Below are positions 34,817 through 48,116 of a stretch of DNA of 64,000 bases, piece after piece. Position numbers and translations under genes: made by a program. Origin of the DNA: Ptiloglossa arizonensis (taxonomy: Eukaryota; Arthropoda; Insecta; Hymenoptera; Colletidae). How positions within the stretch are numbered: position 1 is the first letter of the stretch; the number at the start of each line of letters is the position of its first letter. The notes beneath the pieces were generated by a model. That model was not told the DNA's origin. It did no database searches and saw only the letters and a program-made list of their open reading frames with translations. The stretch lies in NCBI RefSeq assembly GCF_051014685.1, contig NW_027478600.1, positions 372,001 through 436,000 on the forward strand. The letters are read 5' to 3'.

Positions 34817-36916
34817 CGAATAACCAGAACGGCCTACGGGAAAAGTTCGCATAGCGTTGTAATCGGGCGGGTTTCTACTTTCAGATGCAACAGAAGTTTT
34901 GCGGATTGGTCAATCCGTTCGCGAGATATGGCAGTTTGGAGGTAAGAAACGCTTGAGAAACTGAAAATTTTCGCAGTTCTGATGCTCGAGACGAATAACT
35001 AGAATGGCCTAGGGGAAATCTGCACATACCGTTGTAATCGGTCGAGTTTCTACTTTCAGATGCAAGAGAAATTTTGCGGATTGGTCAATCCGTTCGCGAG
35101 ACATGGCAGTTTGGAGGTAAGAAACGCTTGAGAAACTCAAAATTTTTGCAGTTCTGATGCTCGAAACGAATAACTAGAACGGCCTAGGGGAAAAGTACGC
35201 ATACAGTTGTAATCGGGCGAGTTTCTACTTTCAGATGCAACAGAAATTTTGCGGATTGGTCAATCCGTTCGCGAGATATGGCAGTTTGGAGGTAAGAAAC
35301 GGTTGAGAAACTCAAAATTTTCACATTTCTGATGCTCGAAACGAATAACTAGAACGGCCTAGGGGAAAAGTACTCATACCGTTGTAATCGGGCGAGTATC
35401 TACTTTCAGATTCAACAGAAATTTCGCGGATTGGTCTATCCGTTCGCGAGATATGACAGTTTGGAGGTAAGAAACGCTTGAGAAACTCAAAATTTTCGCA
35501 GTTCTGATGCTCGAAACGAATAACTAGAATGGCCTAGGGGAAAAGCACACATACCGTTGCAATTGGGCGAGTTTCTACTTTCAGATGCAACAGAAATTTT
35601 GCGGATTGGTCTATCCATTCGCGAGATATGGCAGTTTGGAAGTAAGAAACGCTTGAGAAACTCAAAATTCTCGCAGATCTGATGCTCGAGACGAATAACT
35701 AGAATGGCCTAGGGGAAAACTGCACATACCGTTGTAATCGGGCGAGTTTCTACTTTCAGATGCAAGAGAAATTTTGCGGATTGGTCAATCCGTTCGCGAG
35801 ATATGGCAGTTCGGAGGTAAGAAACGGTTGAGAAACTCAAAATTGTCACAGTTCTGATGCTCGAAACGAATAACTAGAACGGCCTAGGGGAAAAGTACGC
35901 ATACCGTTGTAATCGGGCGGGTTTCTACTTTCAGATGCAACAGAAGTTTTGCGGATTGGTCAATCCGTTCGCGAGATATGGCAGTTTGGAGGTAAGAAAG
36001 GCTTGAGAAGCTCAAAATTTTCGCAGTTCTGATGCTCGAAACGAATAAATAGAACGGCCTAGGGGAAAAGTACGCATACCGTTGTAATCGGTCCAGTTGC
36101 TACTTTCAGATGCAACAGAAATTTTGCGTATTGGTCAATCCGTTCGCGAGATATGGCAGTTTGGAGGAAAGAAACGGCTTAGAAACTCGAAATTTTCAAA
36201 CTTCTGATGCTCGAAACGAATAACTAGAACGGCCTAGGGGAAAAGTACTCATACCGTTGTAATCGGGCGAGTATCTACTTTCAGATGCAACAGAAATTTT
36301 GCGGAATGGTGTATCCGTTCGCGAGATATGGCAGTTTGGATGTAAGAAACGCTTGAGCAACTCAAAATTTTCGCAGTTCTGATGCTCGAGACGAATAACT
36401 AGAATGGCCTATGGGAAAACTGCACATACCGTTGTAATCGGGCGAGTATCTACTTTCAGATGCAAGAGAAGTTTTGCGGATTGGTCAATCCGTTCGCGAG
36501 ACATGGCAGTTTGGAGGTAAGAAACGCTTGAGAAACTCAAAATTTTCGCAGTTCTGATGCTCGAAACGAATAACTAGAACGGCCTAGGGGAAAAGTACTC
36601 ATACCGTTGTAATCGGGCGTGTTTCTACTTTCAGATGCAAAAGGAATTTTGCGGATTGGTCAATCCGTTCCCGAGATATGACACTTTGGAGGAAAGAAAC
36701 GGTTGAGAAACTCAAAATTTTCACATTTCTGATGCTCGAAACGAATAACTAGAACGGCCTAGGGGAAAAGTACTCTCACCGTTGTAATCGGGCGAGTATC
36801 TACTTTCAGATTCAACAGAAATTTCGCGGATTGGTCTATCCGTTCGCGAGATATGACAGTTTGGAGGTAAGAAACGCTTGAGAAACTCAAAATTTTCGCA
36901 GTTCTGATGCTCGAAA
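34817..36916 (+). repeat. Older relative of the 14-monomer HOR
   Basis: Begins with the CTACGGG / TTCGCATAGCG monomer at 34817. Three monomers match 43217-43741, then one monomer is absent relative to that copy, and 35342-36916 matches 43917-45491 at an offset of 8575. A private marker, AATAAATAG, occurs at about 36047, 44622 and 47072. The order after the gap is S, T, U, I, J, K, U, an AAAAGG monomer and a TACTCTCACC monomer. Confidence 0.8.
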
Positions 36917-37441
36917 CGAATAACTAGAATGGCCTAGGGGAAAAGCACACATACCGTTGCAATTGGGCGAGTTTCTACTTTCAGATGCAACAGAAATTTT
37001 GCGGATTGGTCTATCCATTCGCGAGATATGGCAGTTTGGAGGTAAGAAACGCTTGAGAAACTCAAAATTTTCGCAGATCTGATGCTCGAGACGAATAACT
37101 AGAATGGCCTAGGGGAAAACGGCACATACCGTTGTAATCGGGCGAGTTTCTACTTTCAGATGCAAGAGAAATTTTGCGGATTGGTCAATCCGTTCGCGAG
37201 ACATGGCAGTTTGGAGGTAAGAAACGCTTGGTAAACTCAAAATTTTCGCAGTTCTGATGCTCGAAACGAATAACTAGAACGGCCTAGGGGAAAACTGCAC
37301 ATACCGTTGTAATCGGGCGAGTTTCTACTTTCAGATGCAACAGAAATTTTGCGGATTGGTCTATCCATTCGCGAGATATGGCAGTTTGGAGGTAAGAAAC
37401 GCTTGAGAAACTCAAAATTTTCGCAGTTCTGATGCTCGAAA
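36567..37441 (+). repeat. 5-monomer unit preceding the 15-mer pair
   Basis: Monomers with AAAAGG / CCCGAGATATGACAC (36567) and TACTCTCACC (36742), then T, U-like (AAAACGGCAC) and a mixed monomer. The first four repeat at 37442-38141 with an offset of 875 and again at 40067. The fifth (37267) differs: it joins a U-like start to a T-like TCTATCCATTC. Confidence 0.8.
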
Positions 37442-40066
37442 CGAATAACTAGAACGGCCTAGGGGAAAAGTACTCATACCGTTGTAATCGGGCGTGTTTC
37501 TACTTTCAGATGCAAAAGGAATTTTGCGGATTGGTCAATCCGTTCCCGAGATATGACACTTTGGAGGAAAGAAACGGTTGAGAAACTCAAAATTTTCACA
37601 TTTCTGATGCTCGAAACGAATAACTAGAACGGCCTAGGGGAAAAGTACTCTCACCGTTGTAATCGGGCGAGTATCTACTTTCAGATTCAACAGAAATTTC
37701 GCGGATTGGTCTATCCGTTCGCGAGATATGACAGTTTGGAGGTAAGAAACGCTTGAGAAACTCAAAATTTTCGCAGTTCTGATGCTCGAAACGAATAACT
37801 AGAATGGCCTAGGGGAAAAGCACACATACCGTTGCAATTGGGCGAGTTTCTACTTTCAGATGCAACAGAAATTTTGCGGATTGGTCTATCCATTCGCGAG
37901 ATATGGCAGTTTGGAGGTAAGAAACGCTTGAGAAACTCAAAATTTTCGCAGATCTGATGCTCGAGACGAATAACTAGAATGGCCTAGGGGAAAACGGCAC
38001 ATACCGTTGTAATCGGGCGAGTTTCTACTTTCAGATGCAAGAGAAATTTTGCGGATTGGTCAATCCGTTCGCGAGACATGGCAGTTTGGAGGTAAGAAAC
38101 GCTTGGTAAACTCAAAATTTTCGCAGTTCTGATGCTCGAAACGAATAACTAGAACGGCCTAGGGGAAAACTGCACATACCGTTGTAATCGGGCGAGTTTC
38201 TACTTTCAGATGCAAGAGAAGTTTTGCGGATTGGTCAATCCGTTCGCGAGACATGGCAGTTTGGAGGTAAGAAACGCTTGAGAAACTCAAAATTTTCGCA
38301 GTTCTGATGCTCGAAACGAATAACTAGAACGGCCTAGGGGAAAAGTACGCATACCGTTGTAATCGGTCCAGTTGCTACTTTCAGATGCAACAGAAATTTT
38401 GCGGATTGGTCAATCCGTTCGCGAGATATGGCAGTTTGGACGTAAGAAACGCTTTAGCAACTCAAAATTTTCGCAGTTCTGATGCTCGAAACGAATAACT
38501 AGAATGGCCTAGGTGAACAGTACACATACCGTTGTAATTGGGCGAGTTTCTACGTTCAGACGCAACAGAAATTTTGCGGATTGGTCAATCCGTTCGCGAG
38601 ATGTGGCAGTTTGTAGGTAAGAAACGCTTGAGAAACTCAAAATCATCGCAGTTCTGATGCTCGAAACGAATAACTAGAACGGCCTAGGGGAAAAGTACGC
38701 ATACCGTTGTAATCGGGCGAGTTTCTAGTTTCAGATGCAACAGTAATATTGCGGATTGGTCAATCCCTTCGCGAGATGTGGCAGTTTGGAGGTAAGAAAC
38801 GCTTGAGAAACTCAAAATTTTCGCAGTTCTGATGCTCGAATCGAATAACTAGAACGGCCTAGGGGAAAAGTACGCATACCGTTGTAACCGGGCCAGTTTC
38901 TATTTTCAGATGCAACAGAAATTTTGCGGGTTGGTCAATCCGTTCGCGAGCTATGGCAGTTTGGAGATAAGAAACGCTTGAGAAACTCAAAATTTTCGCA
39001 GTTCTGATACTCGAAACGAATGACCAGAACGGCCTAGGGGAAAAGTACGCATACCGTTGTAATCGGTACAGTTGCTACTTTCAGATGCAACAGAAATTTT
39101 GCGTATTGGTCAATCCGATCGCGAGATATGGCAGTTCGGAGGAAAGAATCGGCTGAGAAACTCAGAATTTTGGCAGTTCTGATGCTCGAAACGAATAACT
39201 AGAACGGCCTAGGGGTAAAGTACGCATACCGTTGTAATCGGGCCAGTTTCTACTTTCAGATGCAACAGAAATTTTGCGGGTTGGTCAATCCGTTCGCGAG
39301 GTATGGCAGTTTGGAGATAAGAAACGCTTGAGAAACTCAAAATTTTCACATTTCTGATGCTCGAAACGAATAACTAGAACGGCCTAGGGGAAAAGTACGC
39401 ATACCGTTGTAATCGGGCGGGTTTCTACTTTCAGATGCAACAGAAGTTTTGCTGATTGGTCAATCCGTTCGCGAGATATGGCAGTTTGGAGGTAAGAAAG
39501 GCTTGAGAAGCTCAGAATTTTCGCAAATCTGATGCTCGAGACGAATAACTAGAATGGCCTATGGGAAAACTGCACATACCGTTGTAATCGGGCGAGTTTC
39601 TACTTTCAGATGCAAGAGAAATTTTGCGTATTGGTCAATCCGTTCGCGAGATATGGCAGTTTGGAGGAAAGAAACGGCTGAGAAACTCGAAATTTTCAAA
39701 CTTCTGATGCTCGAAACGAATAACTAGAACGGCCTAGGGGAAAAGTACTCATACCGTTGTAATCGGGCGAGTATCTACTTTCAGATGCAACAGAAATTTT
39801 GCGGAATGGTGTATCCGTTCGCGAGATATGGCAGTTTGGATGTAAGAAACGCTTGAGCAACTCAAAATTTTCGCAGTTCTGATGCTCGAAACGAATAACC
39901 AGAACGGCCTAGGGGAGAAGTTCGCATATCGTTGTAATCGGGCGAGTTTCTACTTTCAGATGCAACAGAAATTTTGCGGATTGGTCAATCCGTTCGCCAG
40001 ACATGGCAGTTTGGAGGTAAGAAACGCTTGAGAAACTCAGAATTTTGGCAGTTCTGATGCTCGAAA
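37442..40066 (+). repeat. 15-monomer HOR, copy 1 (2625 bp)
   Basis: Fifteen monomers of exactly 175 bp each. Markers in order include TACTCTCACC (37646), AAAACGGCAC (about 37991), CTAGGTGAACAG (about 38504), AATCATCGC (about 38641), TAACCGGGCC (about 38884), GGTACAGTTGC (about 39065) and GGGGAGAAGTTCGCATATCG (about 39912). All recur at an offset of 2625 in the next block. Confidence 0.92.
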
Positions 40067-42691
40067 CGAATAACTAGAACGGCCTAGGGGAAAAGTACTC
40101 ATACCGTTGTAATCGGGCGTGTTTCTACTTTCAGATGCAAAAGGAATTTTGCGGATTGGTCAATCCGTTCCCGAGATATGACACTTTGGAGGAAAGAAAC
40201 GGTTGAGAAACTCAAAATTTTCACATTTCTGATGCTCGAAACGAATAACTAGAACGGCCTAGGGGAAAAGTACTCTCACCGTTGTAATCGGGCGAGTATC
40301 TACTTTCAGATTCAACAGAAATTTCGCGGATTGGTCTATCCGTTCGCGAGATATGACAGTTTGGAGGTAAGAAACGCTTGAGAAACTCAAAATTTTCGCA
40401 GTTCTGATGCTCGAAACGAATAACTAGAATGGCCTAGGGGAAAAGCACACATACCGTTGCAATTGGGCGAGTTTCTACTTTCAGATGCAACAGAAATTTT
40501 GCGGATTGGTCTATCCATTCGCGAGATATGGCAGTTTGGAGGTAAGAAACGCTTGAGAAACTCAAAATTTTCGCAGATCTGATGCTCGAGACGAATAACT
40601 AGAATGGCCTAGGGGAAAACGGCACATACCGTTGTAATCGGGCGAGTTTCTACTTTCAGATGCAAGAGAAATTTTGCGGATTGGTCAATCCGTTCGCGAG
40701 ACATGGCAGTTTGGAGGTAAGAAACGCTTGGTAAACTCAAAATTTTCGCAGTTCTGATGCTCGAAACGAATAACTAGAACGGCCTAGGGGAAAACTGCAC
40801 ATACCGTTGTAATCGGGCGAGTTTCTACTTTCAGATGCAAGAGAAGTTTTGCGGATTGGTCAATCCGTTCGCGAGACATGGCAGTTTGGAGGTAAGAAAC
40901 GCTTGAGAAACTCAAAATTTTCGCAGTTCTGATGCTCGAAACGAATAACTAGAACGGCCTAGGGGAAAAGTACGCATACCGTTGTAATCGGTCCAGTTGC
41001 TACTTTCAGATGCAACAGAAATTTTGCGGATTGGTCAATCCGTTCGCGAGATATGGCAGTTTGGACGTAAGAAACGCTTTAGCAACTCAAAATTTTCGCA
41101 GTTCTGATGCTCGAAACGAATAACTAGAATGGCCTAGGTGAACAGTACACATACCGTTGTAATTGGGCGAGTTTCTACGTTCAGACGCAACAGAAATTTT
41201 GCGGATTGGTCAATCCGTTCGCGAGATGTGGCAGTTTGTAGGTAAGAAACGCTTGAGAAACTCAAAATCATCGCAGTTCTGATGCTCGAAACGAATAACT
41301 AGAACGGCCTAGGGGAAAAGTACGCATACCGTTGTAATCGGGCGAGTTTCTAGTTTCAGATGCAACAGTAATTTTGCGGATTGGTCAATCCCTTCGCGAG
41401 ATGTGGCAGTTTGGAGGTAAGAAACGCTTGAGAAACTCAAAATTTTCGCAGTTCTGATGCTCGAATCGAATAACTAGAACGGCCTAGGGGAAAAGTACGC
41501 ATACCGTTGTAACCGGGCCAGTTTCTATTTTCAGATGCAACAGAAATTTTGCGGGTTGGTCAATCCGTTCGCGAGCTATGGCAGTTTGGAGATAAGAAAC
41601 GCTTGAGAAACTCAAAATTTTCGCAGTTCTGATACTCGAAACGAATGACCAGAACGGCCTAGGGGAAAAGTACGCATACCGTTGTAATCGGTACAGTTGC
41701 TACTTTCAGATGCAACAGAAATTTTGCGTATTGGTCAATCCGATCGCGAGATATGGCAGTTCGGAGGAAAGAATCGGCTGAGAGACTCAGAATTTTGGCA
41801 GTTCTGATGCTCGAAACGAATAACTAGAACGGCCTAGGGGTAAAGTACGCATACCGTTGTAATCGGGCCAGTTTCTACTTTCAGATGCAACAGAAATTTT
41901 GCGGGTTGGTCAATCCGTTCGCGAGGTATGGCAGTTTGGAGATAAGAAACGCTTGAGAAACTCAAAATTTTCACATTTCTGATGCTCGAAACGAATAACT
42001 AGAACGGCCTAGGGGAAAAGTACGCATACCGTTGTAATCGGGCGGGTTTCTACTTTCAGATGCAACAGAAGTTTTGCTGATTGGTCAATCCGTTCGCGAG
42101 ATATGGCAGTTTGGAGGTAAGAAAGGCTTGAGAAGCTCAGAATTTTCGCAAATCTGATGCTCGAGACGAATAACTAGAATGGCCTATGGGAAAACTGCAC
42201 ATACCGTTGTAATCGGGCGAGTTTCTACTTTCAGATGCAAGAGAAATTTTGCGTATTGGTCAATCCGTTCGCGAGATATGGCAGTTTGGAGGAAAGAAAC
42301 GGCTGAGAAACTCGAAATTTTCAAACTTCTGATGCTCGAAACGAATAACTAGAACGGCCTAGGGGAAAAGTACTCATACCGTTGTAATCGGGCGAGTATC
42401 TACTTTCAGATGCAACAGAAATTTTGCGGAATGGTGTATCCGTTCGCGAGATATGGCAGTTTGGATGTAAGAAACGCTTGAGCAACTCAAAATTTTCGCA
42501 GTTCTGATGCTCGAAACGAATAACCAGAACGGCCTAGGGGAGAAGTTCGCATATCGTTGTAATCGGGCGAGTTTCTACTTTCAGATGCAACAGAAATTTT
42601 GCGGATTGGTCAATCCGTTCGCCAGACATGGCAGTTTGGAGGTAAGAAACGCTTGAGAAACTCAGAATTTTGGCAGTTCTGATGCTCGAAA
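40067..42691 (+). repeat. 15-monomer HOR, copy 2 (2625 bp)
   Basis: Near-perfect tandem copy of 37442-40066. By eye I found only two differences: CAGTAATATTGC near 38749 against CAGTAATTTTGC near 41374, and GAGAAACTCAG near 39166 against GAGAGACTCAG near 41791. A partial third copy of its first part lies at 47592-49500, at an offset of 10150 from copy 1. Confidence 0.92.
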
Positions 42692-43216
42692 CGAATAACT
42701 AGAACGGCCTAGGGGTAAAGTACGCATACCGTTGTAATCGGGCCAGTTTCTACTTTCAGATGCAACAGAAATTTTGCGGGTTGGTCAATCCGTTCGCGAG
42801 GTATGGCAGTTTGGAGATAAGAAACGCTTGAGAAACTCAAAATTTTCACATTTCTGATGCTCGAAACGAATAACTAGAACGGCCTAGGGGAAAAGTACTC
42901 ATACCGTTGTAATCGGGCGAGTTTCTACTTTCAGATGCAACAGAAATTTTGCGGATTGGTCTATCCGTTCGCGAGATATGGCAGTTTGGAGGTAAGAAAC
43001 GCTTGAGAAACTCAAAATTTTCGCAGTTCTGATGCTCGACAAGCATAACTAGAACGGCCTAGGGGAAAAGTACGCATACCGTTGCAATTGGGCGTGTGTC
43101 TACTTTCAGATGCAACAGAAGTTTTGCGGATTGGTCTATCCGTTCGAGAGATATGGCAGTTTGGAGGTAAGAAACGCTTGAGCAACTCAAAATTTTCGCA
43201 GTTCTGATGCTCGAAA
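42692..43216 (+). repeat. Three linker monomers between two HOR pairs
   Basis: Monomers at 42692 (GGGGTAAAG), 42867 and 43042 (CAAGCATAAC start, CAATTGGGCGTGTG, TTCGAGAG). They correspond to the four-monomer blocks at 34117-34816 and 50042-50741, with the second and third monomers fused into one at 42867. Confidence 0.75.
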
Positions 43217-45666
43217 CGAATAACCAGAACGGCCTACGGGAAAAGTTCGCATAGCGTTGTAATCGGGCGGGTTTCTACTTTCAGATGCAACAGAAGTTTT
43301 GCGGATTGGTCAATCCGTTCGCGAGATATGGCAGTTTGGAGGTAAGAAACGCTTGAGAAACTGAAAATTTTCGCAGTTGTGATGCTCGAGACGAATAACT
43401 AGAATGGCCTAGGGGAAAACTGCACATACCGTTGTAATCGGTCGAGTTTCTACTTTCAGATGCAAGAGAAATTTTGCGGATTGGTCAATCCGTTCGCGAG
43501 ACATGGCAGTTTGGAGGTAAGAAACGCTTGAGAAACTCAAAATTTTCGCAGTTCTGATGCTCGAAACGAATAACTAGAACGGCCTAGGGGAAAAGTACGC
43601 ATACAGTTGTAATCGGGCGAGTTTCTACTTTCAGATGCAACAGAAATTTTGCGGATTGGTCAATCCGTTCGCGAGATATGGCAGTTTGGAGGTAAGAAAC
43701 GGTTGAGAAACTCAGAATTTTCACAGTTCTGATGCTCGAAACGAATAACTAGAACGGCCTAGGGGAAAAGTACTCATACCGTTGTAATCGGGCGTGTTTC
43801 TACTTTCAGATGCAAAAGGAATTTTGCGGATTGGTCAATCCGTTCCCGAGATATGGCACTTTGGAGGAAAGAAACGGTTGAGAAACTCAAAATTTTCACA
43901 TTTCTGATGCTCGAAACGAATAACTAGAACGGCCTAGGGGAAAAGTACTCATACCGTTGTAATCGGGCGAGTATCTACTTTCAGATTCAACAGAAATTTC
44001 GCGGATTGGTCTATCCGTTCGCGAGATATGACAGTTTGGAGGTAAGAAACGCTTGAGAAACTCAAAATTTTCGCAGTTCTGATGCTCGAAACGAATAACT
44101 AGAATGGCCTAGGGGAAAAGCACACATACCGTTGCAATTGGGCGAGTTTCTACTTTCAGATGCAACAGAAATTTTGCGGATTGGTCTATCCATTCGCGAG
44201 ATATGGCAGTTTGGAAGTAAGAAACGCTTGAGAAACTCAAAATTTTCGCAGATCTGATGCTCGAGACGAATAACTAGAATGGCCTAGGGGAAAACTGCAC
44301 ATACCGTTGTAATCGGGCGAGTTTCTACTTTCAGATGCAAGAGAAATTTTGCGGATTGGTCAATCCGTTCGCGAGATATGGCAGTTCGGAGGTAAGAAAC
44401 GGTTGAGAAACTCAAAATTGTCACAGTTCTGATGCTCGAAACGAATAACTAGAACGGCCTAGGGGAAAAGTACGCATACCGTTGTAATCGGGCGGGTTTC
44501 TACTTTCAGATGCAACAGAAGTTTTGCGGATTGGTCAATCCGTTCGCGAGATATGGCAGTTTGGAGGTAAGAAAGGCTTGAGAAGCTCAAAATTTTCGCA
44601 GTTCTGATGCTCGAAACGAATAAATAGAACGGCCTAGGGGAAAAGTACGCATACCGTTGTAATCGGTCCAGTTGCTACTTTCAGATGCAACAGAAATTTT
44701 GCGTATTGGTCAATCCGTTCGCGAGATATGGCAGTTTGGAGGAAAGAAACGGCTTAGAAACTCGAAATTTTCAAACTTCTGATGCTCGAAACGAATAACT
44801 AGAACGGCCTAGGGGAAAAGTACTCATACCGTTGTAATCGGGCGAGTATCTACTTTCAGATGCAACAGAAATTTTGCGGAATGGTGTATCCGTTCGCGAG
44901 ATATGGCAGTTTGGATGTAAGAAACGCTTGAGCAACTCAAAATTTTCGCAGTTCTGATGCTCGAGACGAATAACTAGAATGGCCTAGGGGAAAACTGCAC
45001 ATACCGTTGTAATCGGGCGAGTATCTACTTTCAGATGCAAGAGAAGTTTTGCGGATTGGTCAATCCGTTCGCGAGACATGGCAGTTTGGAGGTAAGAAAC
45101 GCTTGAGAAACTCAAAATTTTCGCAGTTCTGATGCTCGAAACGAATAACTAGAACGGCCTAGGGGAAAAGTACTCATACCGTTGTAATCGGGCGTGTTTC
45201 TACTTTCAGATGCAAAAGGAATTTTGCGGATTGGTCAATCCGTTCCCGAGATATGACACTTTGGAGGAAAGAAACGGTTGAGAAACTCAAAATTTTCACA
45301 TTTCTGATGCTCGAAACGAATAACTAGAACGGCCTAGGGGAAAAGTACTCTCACCGTTGTAATCGGGCGAGTATCTACTTTCAGATTCAACAGAAATTTC
45401 GCGGATTGGTCTATCCGTTCGCGAGATATGACAGTTTGGAGGTAAGAAACGCTTGAGAAACTCAAAATTTTCGCAGTTCTGATGCTCGAAACGAATAACT
45501 AGAACGGCCTAGGGGAAAAGTACTCATACCGTTGTAATCGGGCGTGTTTCTACTTTCAGATGCAAAAGGAATTTTGCGGATTGGTCAATCCGTTCGCGAG
45601 ATATGGCAGTTCGGAGGTAAGAAACGCTTGAGCAACTCAAAATTTTCGCAGTTCTGATGCTCGAAA
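43217..45666 (+). repeat. 14-monomer HOR, copy 1 (2450 bp)
   Basis: Thirteen monomers at 43217-45491 match 45667-47941 at an offset of 2450, with shared private markers CTACGGG, GCAGTTGTGATG (43375 and 45825), AATAAATAG and CTCAAAATTGTCACAG. The fourteenth monomer, 45492-45666, is a junction hybrid unique to this copy. Confidence 0.9.
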
Positions 45667-48116
45667 CGAATAACCAGAACGGCCTACGGGAAAAGTTCGC
45701 ATAGCGTTGTAATCGGGCGGGTTTCTACTTTCAGATGCAACAGAAGTTTTGCGGATTGGTCAATCCGTTCGCGAGATATGGCAGTTTGGAGGTAAGAAAC
45801 GCTTGAGAAACTGAAAATTTTCGCAGTTGTGATGCTCGAGACGAATAACTAGAATGGCCTAGGGGAAAACTGCACATACCGTTGTAATCGGTCGAGTTTC
45901 TACTTTCAGATGCAAGAGAAATTTTGCGGATTGGTCAATCCGTTCGCGAGACATGGCAGTTTGGAGGTAAGAAACGCTTGAGAAACTCAAAATTTTCGCA
46001 GTTCTGATGCTCGAAACGAATAACTAGAACGGCCTAGGGGAAAAGTACGCATACAGTTGTAATCGGGCGAGTTTCTACTTTCAGATGCAACAGAAATTTT
46101 GCGGATTGGTCAATCCGTTCGCGAGATATGGCAGTTTGGAGGTAAGAAACGGTTGAGAAACTCAGAATTTTCACAGTTCTGATGCTCGAAACGAATAACT
46201 AGAACGGCCTAGGGGAAAAGTACTCATACCGTTGTAATCGGGCGTGTTTCTACTTTCAGATGCAAAAGGAATTTTGCGGATTGGTCAATCCGTTCCCGAG
46301 ATATGGCACTTTGGAGGAAAGAAACGGTTGAGAAACTCAAAATTTTCACATTTCTGATGCTCGAAACGAATAACTAGAACGGCCTAGGGGAAAAGTACTC
46401 ATACCGTTGTAATCGGGCGAGTATCTACTTTCAGATTCAACAGAAATTTCGCGGATTGGTCTATCCGTTCGCGAGATATGACAGTTTGGAGGTAAGAAAC
46501 GCTTGAGAAACTCAAAATTTTCGCAGTTCTGATGCTCGAAACGAATAACTAGAATGGCCTAGGGGAAAAGCACACATACCGTTGCAATTGGGCGAGTTTC
46601 TACTTTCAGATGCAACAGAAATTTTGCGGATTGGTCTATCCATTCGCGAGATATGGCAGTTTGGAAGTAAGAAACGCTTGAGAAACTCAAAATTTTCGCA
46701 GATCTGATGCTCGAGACGAATAACTAGAATGGCCTAGGGGAAAACTGCACATACCGTTGTAATCGGGCGAGTTTCTACTTTCAGATGCAAGAGAAATTTT
46801 GCGGATTGGTCAATCCGTTCGCGAGATATGGCAGTTCGGAGGTAAGAAACGGTTGAGAAACTCAAAATTGTCACAGTTCTGATGCTCGAAACGAATAACT
46901 AGAACGGCCTAGGGGAAAAGTACGCATACCGTTGTAATCGGGCGGGTTTCTACTTTCAGATGCAACAGAAGTTTTGCGGATTGGTCAATCCGTTCGCGAG
47001 ATATGGCAGTTTGGAGGTAAGAAAGGCTTGAGAAGCTCAAAATTTTCGCAGTTCTGATGCTCGAAACGAATAAATAGAACGGCCTAGGGGAAAAGTACGC
47101 ATACCGTTGTAATCGGTCCAGTTGCTACTTTCAGATGCAACAGAAATTTTGCGTATTGGTCAATCCGTTCGCGAGATATGGCAGTTTGGAGGAAAGAAAC
47201 GGCTTAGAAACTCGAAATTTTCAAACTTCTGATGCTCGAAACGAATAACTAGAACGGCCTAGGGGAAAAGTACTCATACCGTTGTAATCGGGCGAGTATC
47301 TACTTTCAGATGCAACAGAAATTTTGCGGAATGGTGTATCCGTTCGCGAGATATGGCAGTTTGGATGTAAGAAACGCTTGAGCAACTCAAAATTTTCGCA
47401 GTTCTGATGCTCGAGACGAATAACTAGAATGGCCTAGGGGAAAACTGCACATACCGTTGTAATCGGGCGAGTATCTACTTTCAGATGCAAGAGAAGTTTT
47501 GCGGATTGGTCAATCCGTTCGCGAGACATGGCAGTTTGGAGGTAAGAAACGCTTGAGAAACTCAAAATTTTCGCAGTTCTGATGCTCGAAACGAATAACT
47601 AGAACGGCCTAGGGGAAAAGTACTCATACCGTTGTAATCGGGCGTGTTTCTACTTTCAGATGCAAAAGGAATTTTGCGGATTGGTCAATCCGTTCCCGAG
47701 ATATGACACTTTGGAGGAAAGAAACGGTTGAGAAACTCAAAATTTTCACATTTCTGATGCTCGAAACGAATAACTAGAACGGCCTAGGGGAAAAGTACTC
47801 TCACCGTTGTAATCGGGCGAGTATCTACTTTCAGATTCAACAGAAATTTCGCGGATTGGTCTATCCGTTCGCGAGATATGACAGTTTGGAGGTAAGAAAC
47901 GCTTGAGAAACTCAAAATTTTCGCAGTTCTGATGCTCGAAACGAATAACTAGAATGGCCTAGGGGAAAAGCACACATACCGTTGCAATTGGGCGAGTTTC
48001 TACTTTCAGATGCAACAGAAATTTTGCGGATTGGTCTATCCATTCGCGAGATATGGCAGTTTGGAGGTAAGAAACGCTTGAGAAACTCAAAATTTTCGCA
48101 GATCTGATGCTCGAGA
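45667..48116 (+). repeat. 14-monomer HOR, copy 2 (2450 bp)
   Basis: Tandem partner of the previous unit. Its last monomer (47942) is a regular T type rather than the hybrid. From 47592 the sequence also follows the 15-mer at 37442, so two HOR families are joined here. Confidence 0.9.

Noticed and set aside
42846..43046. 66-codon minus-strand frame, with similar 79-codon frames at 61911 and 62785
   Set aside because: Start codons and open stretches arise from local monomer variants such as CGACAAGCAT. The translation matches the other satellite shadows in shifted frames.
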